Shown here: positions 17,288-25,957 of the stretch, in pieces | Layout: each line of letters starts with the position of its first letter | How positions within the stretch are numbered: the first letter of the stretch is position 1 | NCBI RefSeq assembly: GCF_001434465.1 | Contig: NZ_AZGE01000002.1 | Span: 62,001-126,000 of the forward strand | Source: Limosilactobacillus oris DSM 4864 | GTDB taxonomy: Bacteria; Bacillota; Bacilli; Lactobacillales; Lactobacillaceae | Reading direction: 5' to 3' | DNA: 64,000 nt | Made by a program: the position numbers and the translations under genes | The notes under the pieces: model-generated | Databases searched by the model: none | Told to the model about the DNA's origin: nothing | Seen by the model: only the letters and a program-made list of their open reading frames with translations

Positions 17288-17555
17288 ATTAGGGAGTATT
17301 ACGATAATCTTGGGGGAGATTTCGCAATTTTTATTATTTTTTCGGTTACTATTGGGAGGAGTAATTGAAAAATAATAGGTTTCATTGAATGTAGTAAGGA
17401 TTGCTCCTTGCTACGGTTATTATAGTAACAATTAAATGTGAAGAAAGTATGACCAAAATTCCAAAAATTGTTTATGGTGAGAAAATCCCGAACCGGTAGG
17501 CCGAATGTGTTAAAATTATTGGGAAGATTTCAATCAACGATGGGAGAAGATCAAA
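17288..17555. other. AT-rich intergenic region upstream of cysS
   Basis: No recognised gene and no T-box. It contains a hairpin GTAGTAAGGA-TTGC-TCCTTGCTAC (17391-17414, one T-G pair) and the dyad GTTATTATAGTAAC (17416-17429). On the minus strand a 28-codon frame (17385-17299) ends just before the orphan terminator; it has no well-spaced ribosome binding site. A likely cysS -10 box is TAAAAT near 17512. Confidence 0.5.
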
Positions 17556-18971
17556 ATGCTGAAGATATACAATACTTTAACCCGGCAAAAAGAAGAATTT
17601 AAGCCCCTCCACCCGGGGGTTGTTAATATGTATGTCTGTGGTCCCACCGTTTATAACTATATTCACATTGGCAACGCGCGTAGTGCCATCGCCTTTGATA
17701 CCGTTCGTCGCTACCTTGAGTTTAAGGGCTACCAGGTCAACTACGTTTCTAACTTTACCGACGTGGATGACAAAATGATCAAGGCCGCTCATGAGCAGGG
17801 GATTACCGTGCCCCAACTGGCGGATAAGTTCATTCAGGCTTTTATGGCGGACACGACGGCGGTTAATATTGAACCGGCAACCAGGCACCCCCGGGCAACC
17901 GAAAATATTCCCGACATTATTGCCTTTGTCCAAACACTGATTGAGAAGGGGTATGCTTACGAAAGCGACGGGGATGTTTACTACCGGGCGCGGAAGTTTG
18001 CCCACTATGGTCAGCTGTCTGGGCAGTCGATTGACGACCTGGAAGTTGGTGCCAGTGAACACGTCAGCGCCGATGAGATTGGCAAAAAGGAAGACCCGAT
18101 GGACTTCGCCCTCTGGAAGGCGGCCAAGCCCGGTGAGATCAGCTGGGATTCCCCATGGGGCCAGGGTCGTCCCGGCTGGCACATCGAGTGCTCGGTAATG
18201 TCCACGAAGTACCTCGGTCAGACCCTGGATATTCACGCCGGTGGGCAGGACCTTGAATTTCCCCACCACGAAAATGAAATTGCCCAGAGTGAAGCGGCGA
18301 CTGGCCAGCCCTTCGTCCGCTACTGGATGCACAATGGCTTTGTAACGATTGGCAAGGACAACGAGAAGATGAGCAAGTCCCTGCACAACTTCATTACTGT
18401 CCATGACATTATCAAGACGGTCGACCCGCAGGTGCTGCGCTTCTTTATGGCAACGACCCAGTACCGGCGGCCTATCCAGTACAGTGAGGATAACCTGACG
18501 GATGCTAAGAATAACCTGGAACACATCCAGACCGCTTATGACAACCTGACCTACCGGCAGCAGGACGCGGCAACGGGAGACGATGCACTGGTGACCCAGC
18601 AGTTGGCAGACTTTACCGCGCGCTTTACCACGGCCATGGATGATGATATCAACGTGCAAAACGGGATTGCCGTGGTTTATGAGCTGGTCAAGGCGGCCAA
18701 CACTTACGCTCAGCAAGCAGCAGTCAAGCAGGGAGCCCTCCAGGCATACAAGGACAAGCTGGCCCAGCTGATCAGCATTTTTGGCATCAAGCTCGTTGCT
18801 CATGATAACCACATTGACGACGAGCAGATCAAGGCGCTGATTGAGGAGCGGAACCAGGCCCGAAAGAACAAGGATTTCGCCCGCAGTGACCAAATTCGGG
18901 ATGAATTAAAGCAACAGGGGATTATCCTTGAAGATACTCCCCAGGGAACGCGTTACAAGAAGGAGCAGTAA
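17556..18971 (+). CDS. cysS: Cysteinyl-tRNA synthetase
   Basis: A 471-residue class I aminoacyl-tRNA synthetase charging tRNA(Cys). H-I-G-N-A-R (HIGH signature, about 37-42), the zinc-binding C-G-P-T-V-Y-N-Y-I start, the second metal ligands in H-I-E-C-S and H-H-E-N-E, and E-K-M-S-K-S (about 268-273) are all visible. RBS GGGAGAAG. It opens the cysS-mrnC-rlmB string, with 11 bases to mrnC. The 540-base leader region has repeats but no T-box features, unlike many synthetase genes. Confidence 0.97.
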   Translation: MLKIYNTLTRQKEEFKPLHPGVVNMYVCGPTVYNYIHIGNARSAIAFDTVRRYLEFKGYQVNYVSNFTDVDDKMIKAAHEQGITVPQLADKFIQAFMADTTAVNIEPATRHPRATENIPDIIAFVQTLIEKGYAYESDGDVYYRARKFAHYGQLSGQSIDDLEVGASEHVSADEIGKKEDPMDFALWKAAKPGEISWDSPWGQGRPGWHIECSVMSTKYLGQTLDIHAGGQDLEFPHHENEIAQSEAATGQPFVRYWMHNGFVTIGKDNEKMSKSLHNFITVHDIIKTVDPQVLRFFMATTQYRRPIQYSEDNLTDAKNNLEHIQTAYDNLTYRQQDAATGDDALVTQQLADFTARFTTAMDDDINVQNGIAVVYELVKAANTYAQQAAVKQGALQAYKDKLAQLISIFGIKLVAHDNHIDDEQIKALIEERNQARKNKDFARSDQIRDELKQQGIILEDTPQGTRYKKEQ

Positions 18972-18982
18972 TAAGCAAAAGT

Positions 18983-19396
18983 ATGGAAGAAGCAAACTAC
19001 CAGCAGTTGAACGGGATTGCGCTCGCCTACCTTGGCGACGCCGTCTATGAAGTATTTATCCGCCAGCATTTATTAAGCACGGGGCTTAGCAAGCCCACCA
19101 AGCTGCAGCACATTGCGACCCACTACGTCTCAGCAAAGGCTCAGGCAGCGCTGATCGACCTGATGAAGGCTGATGAGCTCTTGACCGCGGAAGAATGGGC
19201 CTACTTCAAACGGGGCCGCAACGCTAACAGCCACACCCACGCCAAGCACACCTCGGTGCTGACTTACCGTATTTCGACGGGGTTTGAGGCCCTGATGGGG
19301 TACCTCCAGCTTTCAGGGCAGCAGGAACGACTGGCTGAACTAGCAGCATGGTGTATTAAACAAGTTGAAGAAGGGCGGACAAAGCATGAAAACTGA
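18983..19396 (+). CDS. mrnC: Mini-ribonuclease III
   Basis: A 137-residue RNase III-like catalytic domain without the double-stranded RNA binding domain. The motif [10 protein letters not shown] (13-22) holds the catalytic acidic residues. MrnC matures the ends of 23S rRNA. It is in its usual place between cysS and rlmB and overlaps the start of rlmB by 11 bases. Confidence 0.95.
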   Translation: MEEANYQQLNGIALAYLGDAVYEVFIRQHLLSTGLSKPTKLQHIATHYVSAKAQAALIDLMKADELLTAEEWAYFKRGRNANSHTHAKHTSVLTYRISTGFEALMGYLQLSGQQERLAELAAWCIKQVEEGRTKHEN

Positions 19397-20132
19397 AAAT
19401 ACTGACTTTATTATTGGGCGCCACCCCGCGGTAATGGCCCTCAAGGCCGACCAGGAGATTAACAAGGTATTCGTCCAGGCCGGACTGAAAGCGGACGCGA
19501 TTGCGGAAATCATTAAGCTCGCCAAGCAGAAGCGTCTGGTAGTTTCCACGGTTCCGAAGACGAAGCTGGACCAGCTGACTGACCACCAAAACCACCAGGG
19601 GGTAGCGCTGGCAGTGGCGGCTTACCAGTACGCTGACTTGGACGACCTCTTTGCAAACGCCGCCCAAAAGCATGAGGACCCGTTTTTCCTGATTTTGGAT
19701 GAACTGGAGGACCCCCACAACCTGGGCTCGATTATTCGAACTGCTGATGCGGCTGGGGTGCATGGGATTATCATTCCCCGGCGCCGGGCAGTGGGGTTGA
19801 CGTCGGTCGTGGCGAAGACTTCAACGGGAGCGTTGGAACACGTACCCGTTGCCCGGGTCACTAACCTCGTTCAGACCGCCAAGGAGTTGAAAGACCGTGG
19901 TGTCTGGCTCTTTGGAACTGACATGAAGGGGCGGGACTACCGGACCTGGGATGCCCATGGGGCCGTTGCACTGGTAATCGGTAATGAAGGCAAGGGAATT
20001 TCGCCCCTGCTCAAGAAGAGCTGCGACGAGATGCTGACGATTCCGATGATTGGCCACGTTCAGAGCCTTAATGCCAGTGTTGCCGCCAGTCTGTTGATTT
20101 ACCAGGGCTTTAATTCCCGGCACCCCTTATAA
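19386..20132 (+). CDS. rlmB: 23S rRNA (guanosine-2'-O-)-methyltransferase RlmB (TrmH/SpoU family)
   Basis: About 248 residues. An N-terminal substrate-binding domain (I-I-G-R-H-P-A-V near 9) is followed by the SPOUT methyltransferase core with the three SpoU motifs: [11 protein letters not shown] (about 107), V-I-G-N-E-G-K-G-I (about 198) and [15 protein letters not shown] (about 220). It methylates a guanosine of 23S rRNA with S-adenosylmethionine through a knotted active site. TTG at 19365 is in frame but ATG at 19386 suits the family start. In B. subtilis yacP and sigH follow; here neither does. Confidence 0.93.
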   Translation: MKTENTDFIIGRHPAVMALKADQEINKVFVQAGLKADAIAEIIKLAKQKRLVVSTVPKTKLDQLTDHQNHQGVALAVAAYQYADLDDLFANAAQKHEDPFFLILDELEDPHNLGSIIRTADAAGVHGIIIPRRRAVGLTSVVAKTSTGALEHVPVARVTNLVQTAKELKDRGVWLFGTDMKGRDYRTWDAHGAVALVIGNEGKGISPLLKKSCDEMLTIPMIGHVQSLNASVAASLLIYQGFNSRHPL

Positions 20133-20196
20133 GCCCGGTTAGCTTGCTTTTCCCTGGGGATCCGTGATAGTCTATATTGTACGTGGAGGTGTTAGT

Positions 20197-20346
20197 ATGT
20201 CCCGAAAGAAGGTGGCCTTGGAATGTACCAAGTGTGGGGCGCGGAACTATACGGTGGCCGCTAATCCACACCGCCAAGCCCGGTTAGAGCTGCGCAAGTT
20301 TTGCAAACATTGCGGGGAATATACATTGCACCGCGAGAGTAAATAG
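20197..20346 (+). CDS. rpmG: 50S ribosomal protein L33
   Basis: A 49-residue zinc-ribbon L33. It shows C-T-K-C near the start (residues 10-13) and C-K-H-C near 36-39, so this is the zinc-binding (C+) form. The start at ATG 20197 follows GTGGAGGTG. It leads rpmG-secE with 11 bases between. Confidence 0.95.
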   Translation: MSRKKVALECTKCGARNYTVAANPHRQARLELRKFCKHCGEYTLHRESK

Positions 20347-20357
20347 TGGAGGATACT

Positions 20358-20534
20358 ATGCACTTGATTCGATTTATTAAAAGTGTTAATCATGAAATGA
20401 AGCTGGTTGTTTGGCCAACGGCACGGGAAAACCGGCGGGATACGACAATTGTTATTTCCCTGACCCTATTTTTCGTCCTGTTCTTTGCCCTCTTCGACTG
20501 GTTAATTCAATCATTTATGAAGCTATTTGTTTAA
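20358..20534 (+). CDS. secE: Preprotein translocase subunit SecE
   Basis: A 58-residue single-TM SecE of the short Gram-positive form. The amphipathic helix contains E-M-K-L-V-V-W-P-T (conserved before the TM) followed by one TM helix (about 29-52). With SecY and SecG it forms the protein-conducting channel. ATG at 20358 is preceded by GGAGG; nusG lies 109 bases downstream across a terminator-like hairpin. Confidence 0.94.
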   Translation: MHLIRFIKSVNHEMKLVVWPTARENRRDTTIVISLTLFFVLFFALFDWLIQSFMKLFV

Positions 20535-20581
20535 CAATAGTGGCAAAACAAATAGTGGTCTGTTATACTAACTGTGATGAG

Positions 20582-20607
20582 CTTCGTGGAGATACGAAGT
20601 TTTTTTA
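20582..20607 (+). terminator. Terminator/attenuator between secE and nusG
   Basis: CTTCGT-GGAGAT-ACGAAG followed by eight T. A good -10 box TATACT (20564-20569) with a poor -35 lies just before it, so either a weak secE terminator or a very short attenuated leader of nusG. Confidence 0.7.
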
Positions 20608-20643
20608 TTTTGGCAAAAGTTAAATCAAAGAGGAGGATTCATC

Positions 20644-21189
20644 GTGGAATCGCATGAAAAACGTTGGTATGTGCTGCATACCTACTCTGGTTACGAAAAC
20701 CGGGTGAAGAGCAACTTGGAGTCACGGGCCCAATCAATGGGGATGCAGGACTACATCTTTCGGGTAGTGGTTGCGGAAGAAACGGTTCGGGAAGTTAAGG
20801 ATGGCCAGGCTAAAGAGGTCACTGAAAATACTTTCCCCGGTTACGTCCTGGTCGAAATGATCATGACTGACCAAGCGTGGTACATCGCCCGGAACACGCC
20901 AGGGGTAACCGGATTCTTGGGTTCTCACGGTGGTGGTTCCAAGCCAACGCCACTGCTTCCCGATGAAGTAGAACGGATTATGAAGCGGATGGGGGCTGAC
21001 ATTACCGTCAGTGATATTGACGTCAAGGAAGGCGACACCGTCAAGGTAATTGCCGGACCGTTCGCTGACCTGACCGGGAAGGTTACCGAAGTCGACCATG
21101 AAAAGCAGAAGCTGAAGGTCAATGTCGAAATGTTTGGCCGGGAAACGTCTGCCGAATTAGGCTTTGACCAGGTCGACACGGTGGAATAG
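20644..21189 (+). CDS. nusG: Transcription termination/antitermination protein NusG
   Basis: A 181-residue NusG. N-terminal NGN domain (R-W-Y-V-L-H-T-Y-S-G-Y-E at 7-18; F-P-G-Y-V-L-V near 63) binds RNA polymerase; the C-terminal KOW domain (G-D-T-V-K-V-I-A-G-P-F-A near 127) contacts Rho or S10. GTG start, ten bases after GAGGAGG. It is followed by the leader of rplK. Confidence 0.96.
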   Translation: MESHEKRWYVLHTYSGYENRVKSNLESRAQSMGMQDYIFRVVVAEETVREVKDGQAKEVTENTFPGYVLVEMIMTDQAWYIARNTPGVTGFLGSHGGGSKPTPLLPDEVERIMKRMGADITVSDIDVKEGDTVKVIAGPFADLTGKVTEVDHEKQKLKVNVEMFGRETSAELGFDQVDTVE

Positions 21190-21303
21190 TTGAACTTCGC
21201 GAGGGGCCGCCCCATTAGCAGTTGCTTCGCGGAAAGGGCAACATCCAGGCTTGAAATGCCCGCCTAATTATGGTATTTTTTTAAGGTATGCTATTAACAT
21301 ACT

Positions 21304-21339
21304 GTGGGAGAGGTAAATTTTCTGCCTCATCATGACCAC
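21304..21339 (+). promoter_or_regulatory. Candidate L1-binding mRNA site upstream of rplK
   Basis: GTGGGAGAGG...CCTC...GACCAC forms a two-part stem (GTGG/CCAC and GAGG/CCTC) of the kind L1 binds on rRNA and on its own mRNA. A matching motif stands before rplA. Confidence 0.5.
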
Positions 21340-21365
21340 AACACGGACTAAGGAGGTTTTGTCTC

Positions 21366-21791
21366 GTGGCAAAGAAAGTAGCTAACGTTGTCAAGTTGCA
21401 AATTCCTGCCGGTGCAGCAACACCAGCTCCACCAGTAGGTCCTGCACTTGGACAAGCAGGTATTAACATCATGGGCTTCACGAAGGAATTCAACGCACGG
21501 ACTGCTGACCAAAAGGGTATGCTGATCCCAGTTGTAATTACCGTTTATGAGGACCGTTCATTTGACTTCATTACTAAGACGCCGCCTGCTGCTGTCTTAC
21601 TGAAGAAGGCCGCTGGTGTTGAACACGGTTCCGGTGAACCTAACACGAAGAAGGTTGCTTCTGTAACCAAGGACCAAGTTAAGGAAATCGCCGAAACGAA
21701 GATGCAAGATCTAAACGCCGCTGACGTTGAAGCAGCGATGCGCATGATCGAAGGTACTGCACGGAGCATGGGCTTCACTGTTGAAGGCTAA
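21366..21791 (+). CDS. rplK: 50S ribosomal protein L11
   Basis: A 141-residue L11 that binds the GTPase-associated region of 23S rRNA and is needed for RelA activation. It shows the N-terminal [20 protein letters not shown] segment and [12 protein letters not shown] (about 70-81). GTG start; the codon use is strongly biased, as expected for high expression. Co-transcribed with rplA across a 95-base gap. Confidence 0.97.
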   Translation: MAKKVANVVKLQIPAGAATPAPPVGPALGQAGINIMGFTKEFNARTADQKGMLIPVVITVYEDRSFDFITKTPPAAVLLKKAAGVEHGSGEPNTKKVASVTKDQVKEIAETKMQDLNAADVEAAMRMIEGTARSMGFTVEG

Positions 21792-21833
21792 TTGCTCGGC
21801 AGTCCGGACGTACCATTAAAGTGGTGCGTCTCC

Positions 21834-21861
21834 GTGGGAGGTATTAACTCCGCTAGACCAC
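21834..21861 (+). promoter_or_regulatory. Candidate L1-binding mRNA site upstream of rplA
   Basis: GTGGGAGGTATTAACTCCG then CTAGACCAC: GTGG/CCAC with GAG/CTC inside. It ends 25 bases before the rplA start and is preceded by another hairpin, GACG-ACCA/TGGT-CGTC (21807-21831). Confidence 0.5.
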
Positions 21862-21886
21862 ATTTGCAAGGAGGAAAAAACACAAG

Positions 21887-22579
21887 ATGGCTAAGAATCG
21901 TGGTAAGAAGTACCAAGATGCGCTTAAAAAGGTTGACACTAAGAAAGCTTACGCTGTTAACGACGCAGTTCAATTGGTAAAAGACATTGACTTTGCTAAC
22001 TTTGACTCATCAATCGAAGTTGCATTCAACTTAAACGTAGATACTAAGCAAGCAGACCAGCAATTACGTGGTGCCGTTGTTTTGCCTAACGGTACTGGTA
22101 AGGACCAAACCGTGATCGTCTTCGCTGAAGGTGACAACGCTAAGGCTGCTGAAGAAGCCGGTGCTGACTTTGTTGGCTCCGATGACTTGGTAGAAAAGAT
22201 CCAAGACGGCTGGTTAGACTTTGACGTTGCAATCGCTACGCCAAACATGATGCCTAAGGTTGGTCGCCTGGGTCGGGTCCTTGGTCCTAAGGGCTTAATG
22301 CCAAACCCGAAGACTGGTACGGTTACGATGGACGTTGCCAAGGCTGTTTCTGACGCCAAGGCTGGTCAAGTAACCTACCGGACTGACCGAGATGGTAACG
22401 TTGCTGTGCCATTTGGTAAGGTATCCTTTGACACTGACAAGCTGGTTGAAAACCTGAAGACGTTGGAAGACATCGTTGTTAAGGCTCGTCCTGCTTCAGT
22501 GCGTGGTACTTACATCAAGCACGCATCCATCGCTTCAACTTTCGGCCCAAGTGTTACGCTTGACCTGGAAAGCTTCTAA
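21887..22579 (+). CDS. rplA: 50S ribosomal protein L1
   Basis: A 230-residue L1, which forms the stalk that moves E-site tRNA and acts as translational repressor of its own operon. The signature [19 protein letters not shown] (about 120-138) is complete. RBS AAGGAGG. The operon ends with a stem-loop, then the dispersed repeat B. Confidence 0.97.
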   Translation: MAKNRGKKYQDALKKVDTKKAYAVNDAVQLVKDIDFANFDSSIEVAFNLNVDTKQADQQLRGAVVLPNGTGKDQTVIVFAEGDNAKAAEEAGADFVGSDDLVEKIQDGWLDFDVAIATPNMMPKVGRLGRVLGPKGLMPNPKTGTVTMDVAKAVSDAKAGQVTYRTDRDGNVAVPFGKVSFDTDKLVENLKTLEDIVVKARPASVRGTYIKHASIASTFGPSVTLDLESF

Positions 22580-22596
22580 GCATGGGATAATTAAGA

Positions 22597-22620
22597 GAGG
22601 CTGGGAATTAACTCAACCTC
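22597..22620 (+). terminator. Terminator of rplKA
   Basis: GAGGCTGGG-AATTAA-CTCAACCTC (one mismatch) followed by TTTAATATTTT, the same design as the rpiA and rplL terminators. Confidence 0.75.
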
Positions 22621-22735
22621 TTTAATATTTTGTAGATTAATAATGCCTCAGCGCAGTAGCTGGCTGGCAGTTCAAACGCTGATAAATCAGCGTTTAACTA
22701 ACCTAGCCATCCTTGCGGAGGTTCGAAGACAAACA
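22597..22735 (+). repeat. Dispersed intergenic repeat B, copy 1
   Basis: Matches the reverse of 12657-12797. It includes the terminator, AATGCCTCAGCGCAGTAGC, the perfect dyad AAACGCTGAT-AA-ATCAGCGTTT (22674-22695) and CCATCCTTGCGGAGG. Like the other copy it lies directly downstream of a gene in the direction of transcription. Confidence 0.75.
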
Positions 22736-22773
22736 CCCCAAATCAGCTTGCTAGCCGATTTGGGGTGTTTTTT
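22731..22773 (+). terminator. Strong terminator with conserved loop (repeat C, copy 1)
   Basis: AAACACCCCAAATC pairs perfectly with GATTTGGGGTGTTT (14 bp), followed by more T. Loop AGCTTGCTAGCC. The flanks GAAGACAAAC and TCTCACTCTC and the loop recur at the end of adhE, with a different but equally perfect stem. Confidence 0.85.
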
Positions 22774-22866
22774 CTCACTCTCTTTTTTATTTTTTAAATT
22801 AATTTACTGATGGTAACGGCCGGTTTGAACCAAATTTAATTTAAATTAGCTTCTTGCAAAATGTGC

Positions 22867-22895
22867 TTCACAATCGCAACTTTGTATTGTATACT
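22867..22895 (+). promoter_or_regulatory. Promoter of the aminotransferase gene
   Basis: -35 TTCACA (22867-22872), 17-bp spacer, -10 TATACT (22890-22895). Eleven bases downstream is the inverted repeat GATATTTC-N5-GAAATATC (22906-22926), an operator or leader-hairpin candidate. Confidence 0.65.
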
Positions 22896-22962
22896 ACAAA
22901 ACAATGATATTTCTATTAGAAATATCTAATTTATTATTAACCACGAATAAGGAGTGACGACA

Positions 22963-24153
22963 ATGACAGAGTTTAAATTTTCTAAACGAGTTCCAGCAGA
23001 CGGCACGGATGCGGTTGGGGCCATTTTAAAGGCAGCGGCGGATCCGCAAATTATTTCCTTTGCTGGTGGTCTGCCAGCTCCTGAATTATTCCCGGTTAAG
23101 GAAATGCAGGCGGCGGTTGACCTGGCTTTTGAAGAACACGGCCAAGAAGCCATGCAATACGGGGCCGCTAAGGGGGTAACCGCCCTGCGTGAACAAATCT
23201 TAGAACACGTCAAACAAAAGGAAAACGTGACGGGTGAGTTAGAAAATGTCCTGGTAACCACCGGTTCTGAACAGGTGCTGGACTTAGTAGGGAAAGCGTT
23301 TGTCAACCCTGGCGACACCGTCCTGGTTGAGCAACCGACCTACCTTTGTGCCCTAGACGTCTTCAAGTCTTACGGTGCTGATTTCGTCAGTGTCGAGATG
23401 GATGATGACGGGATGAAGATGGACGCCCTCGAGGCAGCGCTGAAAGCGAACCCATCGACTAAGTTAATCTACACGGTGCCAAACTTCCAGAATCCGACTG
23501 GGCGGACAATGCCAGCGGACCGGCGCCAAAAGCTCGCCGAGTTGGCTGCTAAGTACGATGTCCTGGTGTTGGAAGACAACCCGTACGGTGAGATTCGCTT
23601 TGCTGGCCAGCACGTGCCCGCGGTTAAGTCCTTTGACAAGGATGGCCACGTCCTTTACATGAGTACTTTCTCGAAGACTCTGGCCCCCGGCTTCCGGCTC
23701 GGCTGGTTAGTGGCCGATGCCAAGGTAGTTGATAAGCTGACGGTGCTTAAACAGTCTGCTGACCTCCATACCGACAACCTGGCCCAGTACGCCGTGGTTG
23801 AATTCCTGGCGCATAATGACTTAGACGCCCATGTTAAGGAAATCAGCGCGCTCTATGGCAAGCGCAAGGAATTGATGGTTGAAGGAATCAAGGAATACTT
23901 CCCGGCCGGCGTTAAGTACACCGATCCGGAGGGCGGAATGTTCCTCTGGGTTGAAGTGCCGGGGGTTGATGACACGGTTGAGTTATTTAAGCAGTGTCTG
24001 GAACACAGCGTGGCCTTTGTCCCGGGCGACCCGTTCTTTGCTGGCAAGCCACAGCCAGGGGCCTTCCGCCTGAACTATTCCAATGCCGAAGAGGACAAGA
24101 TCAAGGCGGGGATGAAGCAGTTGGGTGAAGCCCTCCAAGAAGCAGTAAAGTAA
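22963..24153 (+). CDS. PLP-dependent aminotransferase (class I/II, 2-aminoadipate/aromatic type)
   Basis: A 396-residue fold-type I aminotransferase. V-P-N-F-Q-N-P-T-G (near 170) holds the carboxylate/pyridine contacts, E-D-N-P-Y-G-E-I-R (near 205) the PLP Asp region, S-T-F-S-K-T-L-A-P-G-F-R-L-G-W (near 235) the Schiff-base Lys and phosphate-binding Arg. The MocR/LysN-like branch includes aromatic and branched-chain aminotransferases of lactobacilli. GTG at 22954 touches the AAGGAG; ATG at 22963 is chosen. It sits between ribosomal protein genes, convergent to an amino acid permease. Confidence 0.88.
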   Translation: MTEFKFSKRVPADGTDAVGAILKAAADPQIISFAGGLPAPELFPVKEMQAAVDLAFEEHGQEAMQYGAAKGVTALREQILEHVKQKENVTGELENVLVTTGSEQVLDLVGKAFVNPGDTVLVEQPTYLCALDVFKSYGADFVSVEMDDDGMKMDALEAALKANPSTKLIYTVPNFQNPTGRTMPADRRQKLAELAAKYDVLVLEDNPYGEIRFAGQHVPAVKSFDKDGHVLYMSTFSKTLAPGFRLGWLVADAKVVDKLTVLKQSADLHTDNLAQYAVVEFLAHNDLDAHVKEISALYGKRKELMVEGIKEYFPAGVKYTDPEGGMFLWVEVPGVDDTVELFKQCLEHSVAFVPGDPFFAGKPQPGAFRLNYSNAEEDKIKAGMKQLGEALQEAVK

Positions 24154-24175
24154 ATTAATTTAATTTATAGAAAAA

Positions 24176-24211
24176 ATGACCTCCAGAGTTGTAGAAAGCT
24201 CTGGAGGTCAT
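24176..24211. terminator. Bidirectional terminator
   Basis: ATGACCTCCAGAG pairs perfectly with CTCTGGAGGTCAT (13 bp, 10-base loop). The minus strand continues with TTTTTTC. It serves the convergent aminotransferase and permease genes. Confidence 0.88.
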
Positions 24212-24227
24212 TTACGTTAAGTTCGAA

Positions 24228-25655
24228 TTATTTTAATTTCATGCTCTCTAATGGTACCAGGTGTGTGTGGTGCCGTAGCTTGTAATAGAAGTAGAAGAAG
24301 ATAAAGAGCGGGACGGACATGTAGGTAATCAGGATGTTGGACCAGTCCAGCTTGATGAAGGCGTCAACGTTCTGTCCAGCAATCACGATGACGCAAAGGA
24401 CAAAGGCAAAGATGGGGCCAAACGGGAAAAGGCCGGCGTGGTAATCCAATTCGTCCAACGTATGGCCCTGCCGCAGGAAACCACGGCGGAAGCGGAAATG
24501 GGCAATAGCAATCCCCAGCCACTCCATAAAGCCGCCTAAACTATTCGCGGAAATCAGGTAGTTGTAGACATTGGGACCGATAAATTGGAGGGCCCACATG
24601 GCGAGGCTAAGCGCGGCCATTGCCAGGAAACTCAAAATGGGAATCCCCCGGCGGTTAACGGCCCGAAATCCCTTCCAGAGGAAACCGTCCATTGACTGGG
24701 AGAAAAGAATCCGGGAGATAGCGTACAGCCAGGAGTTAGCCGATGACAGGACCGCAATTAAGATTACAAAATTCATGATGCCCGCGGCGTAGCGCAGCCC
24801 CGCATACTGGAAGATCAGCGTGAAGGGACTGGTGATAATGTCCTTGACGTCGGAACTCAATAGGTTCTTATTCGTGTAGGGCAGGATGCAGGCGATGACA
24901 AAGATCGTCAGGACGTAGAATAATAAGATTCGCCAGAAGGTTGCGTGGATTGCCCGGGGAACACTGTGCTGCGGATCGGCAGACTCACCGGCGGCAATGC
25001 CGACCATTTCGGTTCCCTGGAAGGAGAAACCGGAGACGACAAAGGCACTGATGATACCGGGAATTCCGTTGACAAACGGCGCCTGCTTGTAGGTAAAGTT
25101 CTTAAAGCCGAGCGCGTGATGCCCGCCGATTAGGCCCATGATAACTGCAATGCCGACAATTACGAAGATAACTACGGCCGCGACTTTGAGCAGGGCCAGC
25201 CAAAACTCGGTTTCCCCGTATGCCCGGACCGAGAAATAGTTAATGATAAAAATAATGACAAAGGCAAGCAGGCTGAAAATCCAGCCGGGAACGTGGGGAA
25301 ACCAGAAGTTCATAACGATGCCAACGGTTGACAGCTCAACTGCCACGGTAATCGCACCGCAGAACCAGTAATTCCAGCCCATTGCGAAGCCGAGCGCTGG
25401 GTCGACGTAGCGGTTGGCGTACTCCGCAAACGACCCGCTGCGGGGATTATAGGTTGCCATTTCAGCTAGACTGGTCATCAAAAAGAACACCATTAGTCCC
25501 ATAATGGAATAGGCGACGAGGCTGCCACCGGGACCCGCCGTGGTGATAGCTGAACCGGAGGCAATAAACAAGCCGGTACCGATCGTGCCGCCAAGAGCAA
25601 TCATTGACAGGTGGCGGGACTGGAGCGTGTGCCGGATATGGCCTTGATTATGCAA
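24228..25655 (-). CDS. Amino acid permease (APC superfamily, AAT/LysP-like)
   Basis: About 475 residues and 12 TM helices. It begins L-Q-S-R-H-L-S-M-I-A-L-G-G-T-I-G-T-G-L-F, the consensus that opens TM1 with the unwound G-x-G substrate site, and has G-F-S-F-Q-G-T-E-M-V-G-I-A-A-G-E-S in TM6. These carriers import cationic, aromatic or other amino acids with protons. A GTG at 25664 abuts GAAGGAG, so TTG at 25655 with 8-base spacing is preferred. Which amino acid it carries is not decidable here; the neighbouring aminotransferase suggests use in amino acid catabolism. Confidence 0.88.
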   Translation of the reverse strand: MHNQGHIRHTLQSRHLSMIALGGTIGTGLFIASGSAITTAGPGGSLVAYSIMGLMVFFLMTSLAEMATYNPRSGSFAEYANRYVDPALGFAMGWNYWFCGAITVAVELSTVGIVMNFWFPHVPGWIFSLLAFVIIFIINYFSVRAYGETEFWLALLKVAAVVIFVIVGIAVIMGLIGGHHALGFKNFTYKQAPFVNGIPGIISAFVVSGFSFQGTEMVGIAAGESADPQHSVPRAIHATFWRILLFYVLTIFVIACILPYTNKNLLSSDVKDIITSPFTLIFQYAGLRYAAGIMNFVILIAVLSSANSWLYAISRILFSQSMDGFLWKGFRAVNRRGIPILSFLAMAALSLAMWALQFIGPNVYNYLISANSLGGFMEWLGIAIAHFRFRRGFLRQGHTLDELDYHAGLFPFGPIFAFVLCVIVIAGQNVDAFIKLDWSNILITYMSVPLFIFFYFYYKLRHHTHLVPLESMKLK

Positions 25656-25771
25656 ATTAATCACTCCTTCTTTACGATACCCAGTTTAATGATTTCCTTA
25701 CTTAATGTAAAATGCTTATTTTAGAAGAATTATAATTCGAAAAAGGAATCGGGATAGATTGCAAAAGGTGC

Positions 25772-25801
25772 TTTACAGCAAGCCAACGACTATGCTATAC
25801 T
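25772..25801 (+). promoter_or_regulatory. Promoter of rplJL
   Basis: -35 TTTACA (25772-25777), 18-bp spacer, -10 TATACT (25796-25801), directly before the L10 leader. Confidence 0.7.
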
Positions 25802-25807
25802 ATCAAA

Positions 25808-25945
25808 GTTGATTAAATATGACTCTGCCTAAGACTCAGGTGGCACCTGCCTTAATATTGCCTGCCGAGGAAGAAATGTAAATTCCTTCTCTATGTCTGC
25901 GGTCATAGGGATTTTTTTATAAATCCGATCAAAATACATTGCAGG
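25808..25945 (+). promoter_or_regulatory. L10 ribosomal protein leader with attenuator
   Basis: The conserved leader bound by L10(L12)4 in Firmicutes is recognised from its GCACCTGCC and GCCTGCCGAGGA segments, followed by a terminator stem TCTCTATG/CATAGGGA (25888-25911) and seven T (25912-25918). Bound L10 favours termination and so lowers rplJ-rplL expression. Confidence 0.85.
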
Positions 25946-25957
25946 AGGTGAAAATTC

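Noticed and set aside
17017-17555. T-box leader of cysS
   Set aside because: The T-box core (GGTGGTAACGCG-like) and an antiterminator/terminator pair are missing; the hairpins there are repeats or point to the minus strand.
17577-18893. 438-codon open frame antisense to cysS
   Set aside because: It mirrors the codon pattern of cysS, has no start signal or domain, and cysS is certain.
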